Shown here piece after piece: positions 26,240-33,977 of a stretch of DNA of 64,000 nucleotides (its first letter is position 1; each line of letters begins with the position of its first letter). The position numbers and the translations under genes are program-made. The notes under the pieces are model-generated. The model ran no database searches. It saw only the letters and a program-made list of their open reading frames with translations, and had not been told where the DNA came from. The DNA is from Streptomyces mutabilis (GTDB lineage: Bacteria; Actinomycetota; Actinomycetes; Streptomycetales; Streptomycetaceae), in NCBI RefSeq assembly GCF_014649815.1, contig NZ_BMTT01000013.1, positions 163,535 through 227,534 of the forward strand, in the 5' to 3' direction.

Positions 26240-27073
26240 TCACCGTGAGGTGTCGAGTGCCGCGTAGACCGCCCCCGCGTCGCGCAGCCGTTCGTGCAAG
26301 GCGTGGAAGACGGCCGCCGAGCGCGTGCCGGGCCACCCATCGGGCAGCAGCCGGGAGGGCAGACCCGGGTCGGCGTAGGGCAGGTGGCGCCAGGAGTCCA
26401 GGGCGAGGAGGTAGTCGCGGTAGGCCGCCTCCGGCGGGGTGTCCGGCCGTCGCTCCCAGTCGCGCAGCACGCGCGCGTGGCGGTCGAGGAACGCCTCGTG
26501 CTCCTTGGCGACCGCGGCCAGGTCCCACCAGCGGGCCACCGCCTCGGCGGTCGGCGTGAAGCCCAGGTGCTCACCGCGGAAGAAGTCCACGTAGGAGTCC
26601 AGTCCCAGGCGGCCCAGCGCGTACCGGGTCTCCTCGTACAGGCGGGCCGGGGCGATCCACACGCCGGGGGCCGCCGTGCCGAAGCCGAGTCCGGCGAGGC
26701 GGGAGCGCAGCACGTGCCGCTTCTGCCGTTCCGACTCCGGCACCGAGAACACCGCGAGCACCCAGCCCTCGTCCTCGTAGGGCGCCGTGGCGTAGATGCG
26801 CCGGTCCCCGTCGTCCAGCAACTGACGGGCTTCAACGGAGAGTTCGTAGCCGGCCGCGCCCTCGGCGGTGCGCGCGGGCAGCAGCAGCCCGCGCCGCTTC
26901 AGCCGGGACACCGAGGAACGCACGGAGGGGGCGTCCACCCCGACCGCGGCCAGCAGCCGGATCAGCTCGGCGACGGGTACCGGGCCCGGCGCGAAGCGGC
27001 CGTACGCGCCGTAGAGCGTGACGATCAGGGACCTCGGGGCGTGCTGCACGTGCTGGTCGGACACATTGATCAT
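26240..27073 (-). CDS. PaaX-family transcriptional regulator
   Basis: 277 residues. The N-terminal winged helix ('SLIVTLYGAYGRFAPGPVPV', 'LIRLLAAVGVDAPSVRSSVS', 'RLKRRGLLLP') is followed by the PaaX central domain ('WVLAVFSVPESERQKRHVLR', 'LAGLGFGTAAPGVWIAP') and C-terminal domain. PaaX proteins repress aromatic-CoA catabolic genes and are released by an aryl-CoA. Here the ligand would be salicylyl-, 2-aminobenzoyl- or a similar CoA made by the adjacent ligase. It lies 15 bases after the ligase gene on the same strand, an autoregulated arrangement. Confidence 0.9.
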   Translation of the reverse strand: MINVSDQHVQHAPRSLIVTLYGAYGRFAPGPVPVAELIRLLAAVGVDAPSVRSSVSRLKRRGLLLPARTAEGAAGYELSVEARQLLDDGDRRIYATAPYEDEGWVLAVFSVPESERQKRHVLRSRLAGLGFGTAAPGVWIAPARLYEETRYALGRLGLDSYVDFFRGEHLGFTPTAEAVARWWDLAAVAKEHEAFLDRHARVLRDWERRPDTPPEAAYRDYLLALDSWRHLPYADPGLPSRLLPDGWPGTRSAAVFHALHERLRDAGAVYAALDTSR

Positions 27074-27088
27074 CTTATGTCGTCGGCA

Positions 27089-28789
27089 TCATGCCTGGTC
27101 GCCCCGGGGATGATCGGGCGGCTGCGGCTGCGGCTGCGGTTGCGGCAGTAGCCGGTAGCGCTGGAGCTTGCCGGTCGCCGTGCGCGGCAGGGCGTCCGCG
27201 AAGTGGATCTCGCGCGGGCACTTGTACGGCGCGACCTCGGACCTGAGGAAGGCGCGCAGTGCGTCGGCGTCCCGCTCGGCACCTTCCCGCAGTACGGCAT
27301 GGGCGACCACGACCTGCCCGCGGTGCGCGTCGGGCCGGCCCACGACGGCCGCCTCCCTCACGTCCGGATGACGCAGCAGCGCGTCCTCCACCTCCGGCCC
27401 GGCGATGTTGTACCCCGCGGAGATGATCATGTCGTCGGCGCGGGCGACGTACCGGAAGTACCCGTCGGGCTCGCGCACGTACCTGTCACCGGTGATGTTC
27501 CAGCCGCCCCGCACGTACTCCCGCTGCCGCGGATCGGCGAGGTACCGGCAGCCCACCGGGCCCCGCACCGCGAGCAGCCCCGGCTCCCCGTCGGGCACCG
27601 GCGCTCCGGACTCGTCCTGCACGCGGGCGTGCCACCCCGGGACCGGGACGCCGGTCGTGCCGGGCCTGATGCCGTCGTCCGCCGCGGAGACGAAGATGTG
27701 CAGCAGCTCGGTTGCGCCGATGCCGTTGATGATGCGCAGGCCGGTGCGTTCGTGCCAGGACCGCCAGGTGGCCGCGGGCAGGTTCTCGCCCGCCGAGACG
27801 CAGCGCCTGAGACTCGTCACGTCGTACGCGTCCAGTTCGTCGAGCATCGCACGGTACGCCGTCGGCGCGGTGAACAGCACCGACACCCGGTGCTCGGCGA
27901 CGGCGGGCAACAGCTGCCGGGGGCCGGCCTGTTCGAGCAGCAGCGCGCTCGCCCCGGCGCGCATCGGGAAGATCACCAGCCCGCCCAGCCCGAAGGTGAA
28001 GCCGAGCGGCGGACTCCCCGCGAAGAGGTCGTCCGGACGCGGCTTGAGCACGTGCGCGGAGAAGGTGTCGGCGATCGCCAGCACGTCACGGTGGAAGTGC
28101 ATGCAGCCCTTGGGCCGTCCGGTGGTGCCGGAGGTGAACGCGATCAGCGCCACGTCGTCGGCGGCGGTGTCCGCGGCCGGGTACGGGGTGTCAGGTGCGG
28201 TGCCCGCCCGCGTACCGGTTGTTCCGGCGGCCTCCGCGCCGGGCTCCGCGCGGGTCAGCAGGTCGTCGGGCGCGTCCCCGCCGTACGTCGTGATCCGCAG
28301 CCCCGGGATCTCCGCCTTGGCGAGGTCGTCGACGGCCCGGACGTCGCACAGCGCGTGCCGCACCCGGGCGATCGCGCAGATCGCGCGCAGCTCGGGCGGG
28401 CGCTGCTGGGCCAGCACCGTGACCGCCCCCGCCCCCGCCTTCAGCACCGCCAGCCAACAGGCCGCCAGCCACGGGGTGGTGGGGCCGCGCAGCAGCACCC
28501 GGTTGCCCGGGACGACACCGAGGCCGCCGGTGAGGAGGCGGGCGACCCGGTCGACCCGGGCCCGCAACTGCCCGTACGTCCAGCCGTCCCCGGACGCGGT
28601 GCGGAAGACCGGGCGGTCGTCGGGCGGGCCGGTGAGCAGCTCGGCCGCGCAGTTCAGCCGGGCGGGGTAGCGCAGCTCCGGCAGGTCGAAGCGGAGCTCG
28701 GGCCACTGGTCGGGGGGCGGCAGATGCTCGCGCGCGAAGGTGTCGACGTGGCCGGAGCGGTGCGGCTCCGCGCGATGCGTCTGCGCCAT
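27089..28789 (-). CDS. Aryl-CoA ligase (2-aminobenzoate/benzoate-CoA ligase type)
   Basis: 566 residues. ANL superfamily: P-loop 'FTSGTTGRPKG' at 218-228, A5 'NGIGATELLHIFVSAADDG' near 340, hinge 'RYVARADDMIISAGYNIAGP' near 455, and catalytic 'RTATGKLQRY' near 545 (the C-terminal lysine). The sequence between 178 and 210 is Ala/Thr-rich and variable. It most resembles the benzoate/2-aminobenzoate-CoA ligase branch and would make the substrate of the bifunctional hydroxylase. The C-terminus ends in a Pro-Gln dipeptide run encoded by a CGGCTG hexamer repeat. Confidence 0.88.
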   Translation of the reverse strand: MAQTHRAEPHRSGHVDTFAREHLPPPDQWPELRFDLPELRYPARLNCAAELLTGPPDDRPVFRTASGDGWTYGQLRARVDRVARLLTGGLGVVPGNRVLLRGPTTPWLAACWLAVLKAGAGAVTVLAQQRPPELRAICAIARVRHALCDVRAVDDLAKAEIPGLRITTYGGDAPDDLLTRAEPGAEAAGTTGTRAGTAPDTPYPAADTAADDVALIAFTSGTTGRPKGCMHFHRDVLAIADTFSAHVLKPRPDDLFAGSPPLGFTFGLGGLVIFPMRAGASALLLEQAGPRQLLPAVAEHRVSVLFTAPTAYRAMLDELDAYDVTSLRRCVSAGENLPAATWRSWHERTGLRIINGIGATELLHIFVSAADDGIRPGTTGVPVPGWHARVQDESGAPVPDGEPGLLAVRGPVGCRYLADPRQREYVRGGWNITGDRYVREPDGYFRYVARADDMIISAGYNIAGPEVEDALLRHPDVREAAVVGRPDAHRGQVVVAHAVLREGAERDADALRAFLRSEVAPYKCPREIHFADALPRTATGKLQRYRLLPQPQPQPQPPDHPRGDQA

Positions 28790-28842
28790 GGCGGTTCGCC
28801 CCCTGTGTCGTGGTGGGCTCGCGCAACGAGCGTATCGTGAGG

Positions 28843-28880
28843 GTGACGACAGTCAACGGTGCGCGATAACCTCGGGCGTG
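28843..28880 (+). promoter_or_regulatory. Second copy of the GTGACGACAGTCA promoter/operator
   Basis: GTGACGACAGTCA (28843-28855) is followed, after exactly the same 16-base spacing as at 22001, by GATAAC (28865-28870) and a CTCG-G-GTG tail. It lies between the divergent CoA ligase and acyl-CoA dehydrogenase genes, 54 bases from the ligase start, and could control both. Confidence 0.6.
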
Positions 28881-28953
28881 GCCCGGCGGGCAGGAGCACG
28901 GGACGCGGCAGGGGTCGTCGTGGCGGGGGACAGGGCAGGGGAAGGGGCCGTCG

Positions 28954-30390
28954 ATGACCGCATTCTCGCTCGAACCGGCACAACTCGCCTGGTGCGCCGA
29001 GGTGCGCGCCCTGGCCGCCACACGGCTGCGCCCGCTGGCCGAGAAGGGCGAGCCGGGCCGCGTCAACCGCGCCCTCCTCGTCGAACTGGGCGCCCTCGGG
29101 CTGCTGCCCCGCCTGTTCACCTCGGGCGCCCTCGACCTCTGCCTGATGCGCGAGTCCCTGGCCCACTCCTGCACGGAGGCCGAGACCGCGCTCGCCCTCC
29201 AGGGCCTCGGCGCGCACCCCGTCCACGCCCACGGCACCGAGACCCAGCGCGCCCGCTGGCTCCCCCGGGTGAGTGACGGCAGCGCGGTCGCCGCTTTCGC
29301 CCTCAGCGAGCCGGACGCCGGCTCGGACGCGGCCGCGCTGAGCCTGGGCGCGGAACCGGACGCGGGACCTGAGGACACCGGCGCGGTGGAGACCGGAGCG
29401 GCGTACGCCGGGCGCCGCGGGGCGCCCGGCACCACGCGGCCCGTGACGCCCGACACCGCGACGGCCGAAAGGCCCGGTACCGGTACCGCGAGGCCCGGAG
29501 CGGGGCGCGGCGCGGAGACGAGCCGACCACCGGGCCCCGGAACACCTGTCACCGGACGGCCGGGCCGGGAGGCGAGTCGACCGGCCCCGGACGCCGACGG
29601 GCCCGGTGCCCGGCAGGCCCCGGCCTCCGCCTCCCTCGCCGCCGACCGCGACGGCCCCTCCGCCTGGCGGCTCACCGGCGAGAAGTGCTGGATCTCCAAC
29701 GCCCCCGAGGCCGACTTCTACACCGTCTTCGCCCGCACCACCCCCGGCGCCGGCGCCCGCGGCGTCACCGCCTTCCTGGTGCCCGCCGACCGCCCCGGCC
29801 TCACCGGCACTCCCCTCGACATGCTCTCCCCGCACCCCATCGGCGCCCTCGCCTTCGACGCCGTCCCCGTCACCGCCGACGACGTCCTCGGCGAGGTCGA
29901 CCGCGGCTTCCGCGTCGCCATGGACACCCTCAACCTGTTCCGCCCCAGTGTCGGCGCCTTCGCCGTCGGCATGGCGCAGGCGGCCCTCGACGCCACCCTC
30001 GCGCACACCACCGCCCGCGAGGCCTTCGGCGGCAGACTGCGCGACCTGCAGACCGTCGCCCACCAGACCGCCGAGATGGCCCTGCGCACCGAGGCGGCCC
30101 GCCTGATGGTGTACGCGGCGGCGACGGCCTACGACGAGGGCGCACCGGACGTCCCGCGCCGCGCCGCGATGGCGAAGCTCCTCGCCACCGAGACCGCCCA
30201 GTACGTCGTCGACCGCGCCGTCCAACTGCACGGCGCCCGCGCCCTGCGCCGCGGCCACCTCCTCGAACACCTCTACCGGGAGGTGCGCGGCCCGCGTGTC
30301 TACGAGGGTGCGAGCGAGGTGCAGCGCGGCATCATCGCCAAGGAGCTGTACCGCACCCTGGACGCGACGACCGAGGAGGCCGGCGCATGA
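28954..30390 (+). CDS. Acyl-CoA dehydrogenase with a 100-residue low-complexity insertion
   Basis: 478 residues. N-terminal helical domain (1-115), flavin-binding beta domain with 'FALSEPDAGSDAAAL' (about 115-129) and 'WRLTGEKCWISNAPEADFY' (about 238-256), and C-terminal domain ending 'YEGASEVQRGIIAKELY', where the Glu aligns with the usual catalytic base. Residues 134-234 are a Pro/Gly/Thr/Arg/Ala-rich stretch that interrupts the beta domain exactly where homologues have a short loop. It would oxidise an alicyclic or acyl CoA intermediate of the pathway. The stop overlaps the RidA-like gene (ATGA). Confidence 0.88.
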   Translation: MTAFSLEPAQLAWCAEVRALAATRLRPLAEKGEPGRVNRALLVELGALGLLPRLFTSGALDLCLMRESLAHSCTEAETALALQGLGAHPVHAHGTETQRARWLPRVSDGSAVAAFALSEPDAGSDAAALSLGAEPDAGPEDTGAVETGAAYAGRRGAPGTTRPVTPDTATAERPGTGTARPGAGRGAETSRPPGPGTPVTGRPGREASRPAPDADGPGARQAPASASLAADRDGPSAWRLTGEKCWISNAPEADFYTVFARTTPGAGARGVTAFLVPADRPGLTGTPLDMLSPHPIGALAFDAVPVTADDVLGEVDRGFRVAMDTLNLFRPSVGAFAVGMAQAALDATLAHTTAREAFGGRLRDLQTVAHQTAEMALRTEAARLMVYAAATAYDEGAPDVPRRAAMAKLLATETAQYVVDRAVQLHGARALRRGHLLEHLYREVRGPRVYEGASEVQRGIIAKELYRTLDATTEEAGA

Positions 30391-30785
30391 CCGCCGAACG
30401 GCTCAACCCGCCCGAACTCTCCCCGCCCACCGGCTTCTCCCACGCCGTCGTCGCCACCGGCACCCGCGTCGTGTTCCTGGCCGGCCAGACCGCCCTCGAC
30501 ACCGACGGCAAGGTCACCGGCGACACCCTCGTCGCCCAGTTCGAACAGGCCCTCACCAACCTCCTCACCGCCCTGCGCGCCGCCGGCGGCACCCCGGCCG
30601 ACCTCGCCCGCGTCACCGTCTACGCCACGGACGTCGCCGCCTACCGCACGCACGCCGCGCGACTCGGCCGCACCTGGCGCGAGCTGGCCGGCCGCGACTA
30701 CCCCGCGATGGCGGTCGTGGAGGTCGTACGCCTGTGGGACGAACGGGCGTTGGTGGAACTCGACGGATTCGCCGTACTGCCCTGA
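30387..30785 (+). CDS. RidA/YjgF-family protein (enamine/imine deaminase type)
   Basis: 132 residues, full-length RidA fold: 'HAVVATGTRVVFLAGQTALD' near 19-38, 'QFEQALTNLLTALRAAGGTP' near 50-69, 'VTVYATD' near 77, and 'AVVEVVRLWDERALVELDG' near 109-127. RidA hydrolyses reactive 2-iminoacids. In this cluster it could deaminate the enamine or imine left after 2-aminobenzoyl-CoA is hydroxylated and reduced. The Arg normally present in the family's 'RxxVE' position is not obvious ('WDERALVELDG' instead), so catalysis is less certain. It is translationally coupled to the dehydrogenase. Confidence 0.85.
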   Translation: MTAERLNPPELSPPTGFSHAVVATGTRVVFLAGQTALDTDGKVTGDTLVAQFEQALTNLLTALRAAGGTPADLARVTVYATDVAAYRTHAARLGRTWRELAGRDYPAMAVVEVVRLWDERALVELDGFAVLP

Positions 30786-30811
30786 CGCGCCCGCAGACCT
30801 GGGACTCCCGG

Positions 30812-31006
30812 ATGCCGGACGTCGAACCGACCGCGGGAACCATCGAGTACGAGGACACCGGCGGCGACAGCCCCGTCGTCGCCCTCCTGCACGGCCTCGC
30901 CGAGAGACGGACCGCCACCGAACGGGACCCGCCACCGAACGCGAGCTGCCACCGAACGGGAACAGCCACTGGGACGCGCCACAGGGACTCGCCACCGAAG
31001 GGGTGA
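30812..31006 (+). pseudogene. Alpha/beta-hydrolase, truncated after the HG motif
   Basis: Starts 'MPDVEPTAGTIEYEDTGGDS' and 'VVALLHGLA', a normal alpha/beta-hydrolase N-terminus with the oxyanion-hole His-Gly. After about 31 residues it runs into a different sequence made of imperfect GCCACCGAACGGGA-like repeats and stops after 64 residues. The catalytic Ser, Asp and His are absent. It follows the RidA gene by 26 bases and was probably the last gene of the aromatic-CoA operon. Confidence 0.6.
30905..31003. repeat. Imperfect tandem repeat, unit about 16 bases
   Basis: Six successive units built on GCCACCGAACGGGA (for example CCGCCACCGAACGGGA, then CCCGCCACCGAACGCGA, CTGCCACCGAACGGGA, CAGCCACTGGGACG, CGCCACAGGGACT, CGCCACCGAAGGGG). 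The array begins exactly where the hydrolase homology ends. Confidence 0.7.
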
Positions 31007-31522
<516 letters not shown>

Positions 31523-31532
31523 GCCCCGGACA

Positions 31533-31571
31533 CCGTCGGCCCCCGCACCGGGCGGATGCGGGGGCCGACGG
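31533..31571. terminator. Bidirectional hairpin terminator
   Basis: A perfect 15-bp stem (CCGTCGGCCCCCGCA / TGCGGGGGCCGACGG) with a 9-base loop between the convergent DUF6299 and DUF2637 genes. Confidence 0.85.
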
Positions 31572-31587
31572 CGGGGTCCGCCGTGGG

Positions 31588-32457
31588 TCAGGGACGCTGC
31601 ATGGTCTCCGTGCCGGGCCGCGGCGAGCGCGGGGGAAAGTTGCGCTGCTGCGGAAGGGACACCGGGTCCGGGGACGCCGGACCGCCCGTCCCGGCGCCCG
31701 GCGCGGACGTGTCGCGTTGCCGGTGGCGCGGAGTCACCGCACGGCGGGGCGGGCGGGTCAGCGTGATCTGCCGGACGATCTGCTGGAAGCAGACCAGCGC
31801 GGCCAGCCCCGGCAGGGCCGCGGCCGCCGCGTCGCTGAGCGTCCTGGGCGCCTGGGCGATGCACAGCAGCATCGCGATGGCCGAGAACAGCAGGACCACG
31901 GCCCAGGAATGGACCGCGCGCCGCTGGTGCAGCGCGGACCGCAGCACGGCCAGCGACGCCACCAGCCAGGGGCCGTAGACCAGCAGCGGCCACCAGGGCA
32001 CGACGCTGCCGCGGGTGCGGGTCGCGGCGGCCAGGCGCAGGGGCTCGTAGGCCACCATGCCGCCGAACAGGCTCACGGAGGCCGCGATGACCGCGGCGAG
32101 CGCCGCCACGAACAGGCTCGTGGCGCGCAGTCGGCTCAGCCGTTTGCGGATCTTGCGGTGGCTCGTGGGGGTGTCCCGCAACGGCGGCAACTCCGCAGTG
32201 ATCTCCTGCAGATTGCTCAACGGCGTGCCCGGCGCGGGAGCAAGAGCCGACGTGTCCGCTCCGTGCGGCACGGGGGGTTGCCGCTCCATCGCGTCCTGGA
32301 GCAGGAACGCGAGTTCCTCGGCGGGGTCCCAACCGGGCTCCGGCGGGACCAGCGCTTCCTGGAAGGCGTGCTCGGGGGCGCGGTGCCGTCCGCTTCCCAT
32401 GGAGCGGAAGGGACCCTCGCCGTAGGACAAGTGATGCTGGAACTGTTCCTCGTGCAT
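31588..32457 (-). CDS. DUF2637-type membrane protein
   Basis: 289 residues from ATG 32457 (GAGG site); the 19 codons further upstream are probably not translated. About 105 hydrophilic N-terminal residues are followed by four transmembrane helices ('LFVAALAAVIAASVSLFGGM', 'WWPLLVYGPWLVASLAVL', 'AVVLLFSAIAMLLCIAQ', 'ALPGLAALVCFQQIV') and a Pro/Arg-rich tail. The four-helix block resembles DUF2637, common in Streptomyces chromosomes and conjugative plasmids (SpdB-like). No function is established. It lies 11 bases after a small gene on the same strand. Confidence 0.75.
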   Translation of the reverse strand: MHEEQFQHHLSYGEGPFRSMGSGRHRAPEHAFQEALVPPEPGWDPAEELAFLLQDAMERQPPVPHGADTSALAPAPGTPLSNLQEITAELPPLRDTPTSHRKIRKRLSRLRATSLFVAALAAVIAASVSLFGGMVAYEPLRLAAATRTRGSVVPWWPLLVYGPWLVASLAVLRSALHQRRAVHSWAVVLLFSAIAMLLCIAQAPRTLSDAAAAALPGLAALVCFQQIVRQITLTRPPRRAVTPRHRQRDTSAPGAGTGGPASPDPVSLPQQRNFPPRSPRPGTETMQRP

Positions 32458-32468
32458 GACGCCTCGGG

Positions 32469-32705
32469 TCACTCCGCCCGGGTGTACGTCAGGGCCGCCT
32501 GGGACCGTCCCCAACGCTCGGCGAAGCCGGCCTCGAGCTCGGTCATGACGTCCAGGAAACGCCGCGGCACGGGCTCCGTCACCCGGAGCGGGACGGGGAG
32601 TTCGCCTCTGGTCAGGATTCCGTCACCCGGTGACGGCCAGTGGTTTCTGCCGAGCCGGTAGGTGTACGGACCAAGCTCCACCGATTCCCCGTTTTCCTTC
32701 GTCAT
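32469..32705 (-). CDS. Small hypothetical protein upstream of the DUF2637 gene (78 aa)
   Basis: 78 residues from ATG 32705, in an otherwise longer open frame with no better start. It is hydrophilic, with 'VELGPYTYRLGRNHWPSPGD' near the start and a helix 'RRFLDVMTELEAGFAERWG' at the end. I recognise no family. It is very probably co-transcribed with the membrane protein. The 170 bases upstream are AT-rich and are the likely promoter. Confidence 0.55.
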   Translation of the reverse strand: MTKENGESVELGPYTYRLGRNHWPSPGDGILTRGELPVPLRVTEPVPRRFLDVMTELEAGFAERWGRSQAALTYTRAE

Positions 32706-32892
32706 ATCCGAAGTAACGTCTGCCTTGTCCGTCGGATGCGCGGCAGTCGAGTGAACGATTCCTGCGATTCTTCGATACTTACCCAATCCAGATTTCACAT
32801 CGGATCGACAGTATCGCTGTACGAAAAGCAGGAATGCGGGCCGGAGCGAGGAAATGGGGCAGCCTGGCGCGCCACGGCACAGCGGACGCCCC

Positions 32893-33804
32893 TCAGCCGC
32901 CCGTGCCCGCGGGGTGGACGACGGCGGGACGCGGCTCGCCGTGGAAGACGTGACGGGCGTGCCAGTCACGGTGGGCGGCGGCGACGGGGAGCGTGCCGGG
33001 CTGCGGGCCGACCAGGGGACGGCCGGCGAGTGCCGTGACGTGCTCGCGGGCAGCCGGACTGTGCCCGACGAAGCGCTGCGAGACCAGTATCCGCAGGTCG
33101 TCCCCGATTCCGAGGACACCCTTGTCGAAGAGCTTGTGGTGCAGCGTGCACAGGCACAGCCCGTTCTCGACGTCGTCGGGCCCGTCGAACGCCCACCAGC
33201 GCACGTGGGCGGCCTCCAGCCCGACCGGCACCGCGCCGATCCTGCCGTCGTAACCGCAGAACGCGCACCGGTACTCGTAGGCGGTCAGCACCTGCTCCCG
33301 CATCCGGCGGTTCCGTTGCCGCCGCGCCGGTGCCAGTCGCTCGGTCCGCACCGGTTCCAGGTCCAGGCCGACGGCCTCGCACAGTTCGCCGTGGAGGGAG
33401 GGTGGGAAGTGCAGGTCGAGCAGCAACCGCGCCATCCTGCCGAGCAGCCCGGGGTCACCGCGCAGCGCCGCCCTCAACTCCCGCGCCAGCCGCCCGGTGG
33501 CGCCCGTCTCCCGCAGGTCCCCTATCCCGCTCCCAGGACTGCCGGGTCCCCGGTCCGTGACCACTTCCCACACGCCGTCGCTGGTCAGGTGGTGGAAGGG
33601 GTAGGCGGGTGTCGTCCTGTGGGGCGGACCGTACTCGGTCAGCAGCCGCTGCAGGTCCCGCTCCACCGCGGTGTACCGCAGTCCGCCGTCGGGATCGCCC
33701 TGGAACCGGCCGAGGGCGTACAGGAGCAGCAGCGGCTTGTGCGGGGCGCGGGTCCCGCTCCGGGTCCACTGCCTCAGCGTCCCGATCCGCTCCAGCCAGT
33801 CCAT
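32893..33804 (-). CDS. HNH endonuclease, phosphorothioate-dependent type IV restriction-like
   Basis: 303 residues from ATG 33804 ('MDWLERIGTLRQWTRSGTRA'); an in-frame GTG at 33867 has no ribosome site. Residues 1-150 match the sulfur-binding-domain side of ScoMcrA/SprMcrA ('APHKPLLLLYALGRFQ', 'YPFHHLTSDGVWEV'). Residues 190-240 are a zinc-type HNH nuclease ('CAFCGYDGRIGAVPVGLEAA', 'HVRWWAFDGPDDVENGLCLC', 'TLHHKLFD'). This domain order is that of the short SprMcrA-like enzymes, which cut DNA carrying phosphorothioate modification and so exclude dnd-modified foreign DNA. No dnd genes are near. The exact sulfur-binding residues were not checked against a structure. Confidence 0.8.
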   Translation of the reverse strand: MDWLERIGTLRQWTRSGTRAPHKPLLLLYALGRFQGDPDGGLRYTAVERDLQRLLTEYGPPHRTTPAYPFHHLTSDGVWEVVTDRGPGSPGSGIGDLRETGATGRLARELRAALRGDPGLLGRMARLLLDLHFPPSLHGELCEAVGLDLEPVRTERLAPARRQRNRRMREQVLTAYEYRCAFCGYDGRIGAVPVGLEAAHVRWWAFDGPDDVENGLCLCTLHHKLFDKGVLGIGDDLRILVSQRFVGHSPAAREHVTALAGRPLVGPQPGTLPVAAAHRDWHARHVFHGEPRPAVVHPAGTGG

Positions 33805-33977
33805 GGGGGCGATCGTAGCCCGGCCCTCCCGCACGGAGGCCCGCCGCAGTCGCTCTGACGGCTTCACGCGGACGGCGACTGAGGGATCACCAGGCCCTCC
33901 TGGGCGACGACGGGGGCGTCAACCGCAGCGAGGTCGCCCGCCGTCGGAGTTCCCGGCGTCGCTCTGGCCCGGGACAG

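Noticed and set aside
26230-26243. GTGAC-AGGA-GTCAC as a third full promoter of the aromatic cluster
   Set aside because: The inverted repeat is real, but it overlaps the stop codon of the PaaX-family gene and lacks the GATAAC block at the right spacing, so I list it only as a weak candidate.
30905-31003. CRISPR-like short repeats
   Set aside because: Units are contiguous, imperfect and without spacers; it is a simple tandem repeat. No CRISPR array or cas gene was seen anywhere in the window.
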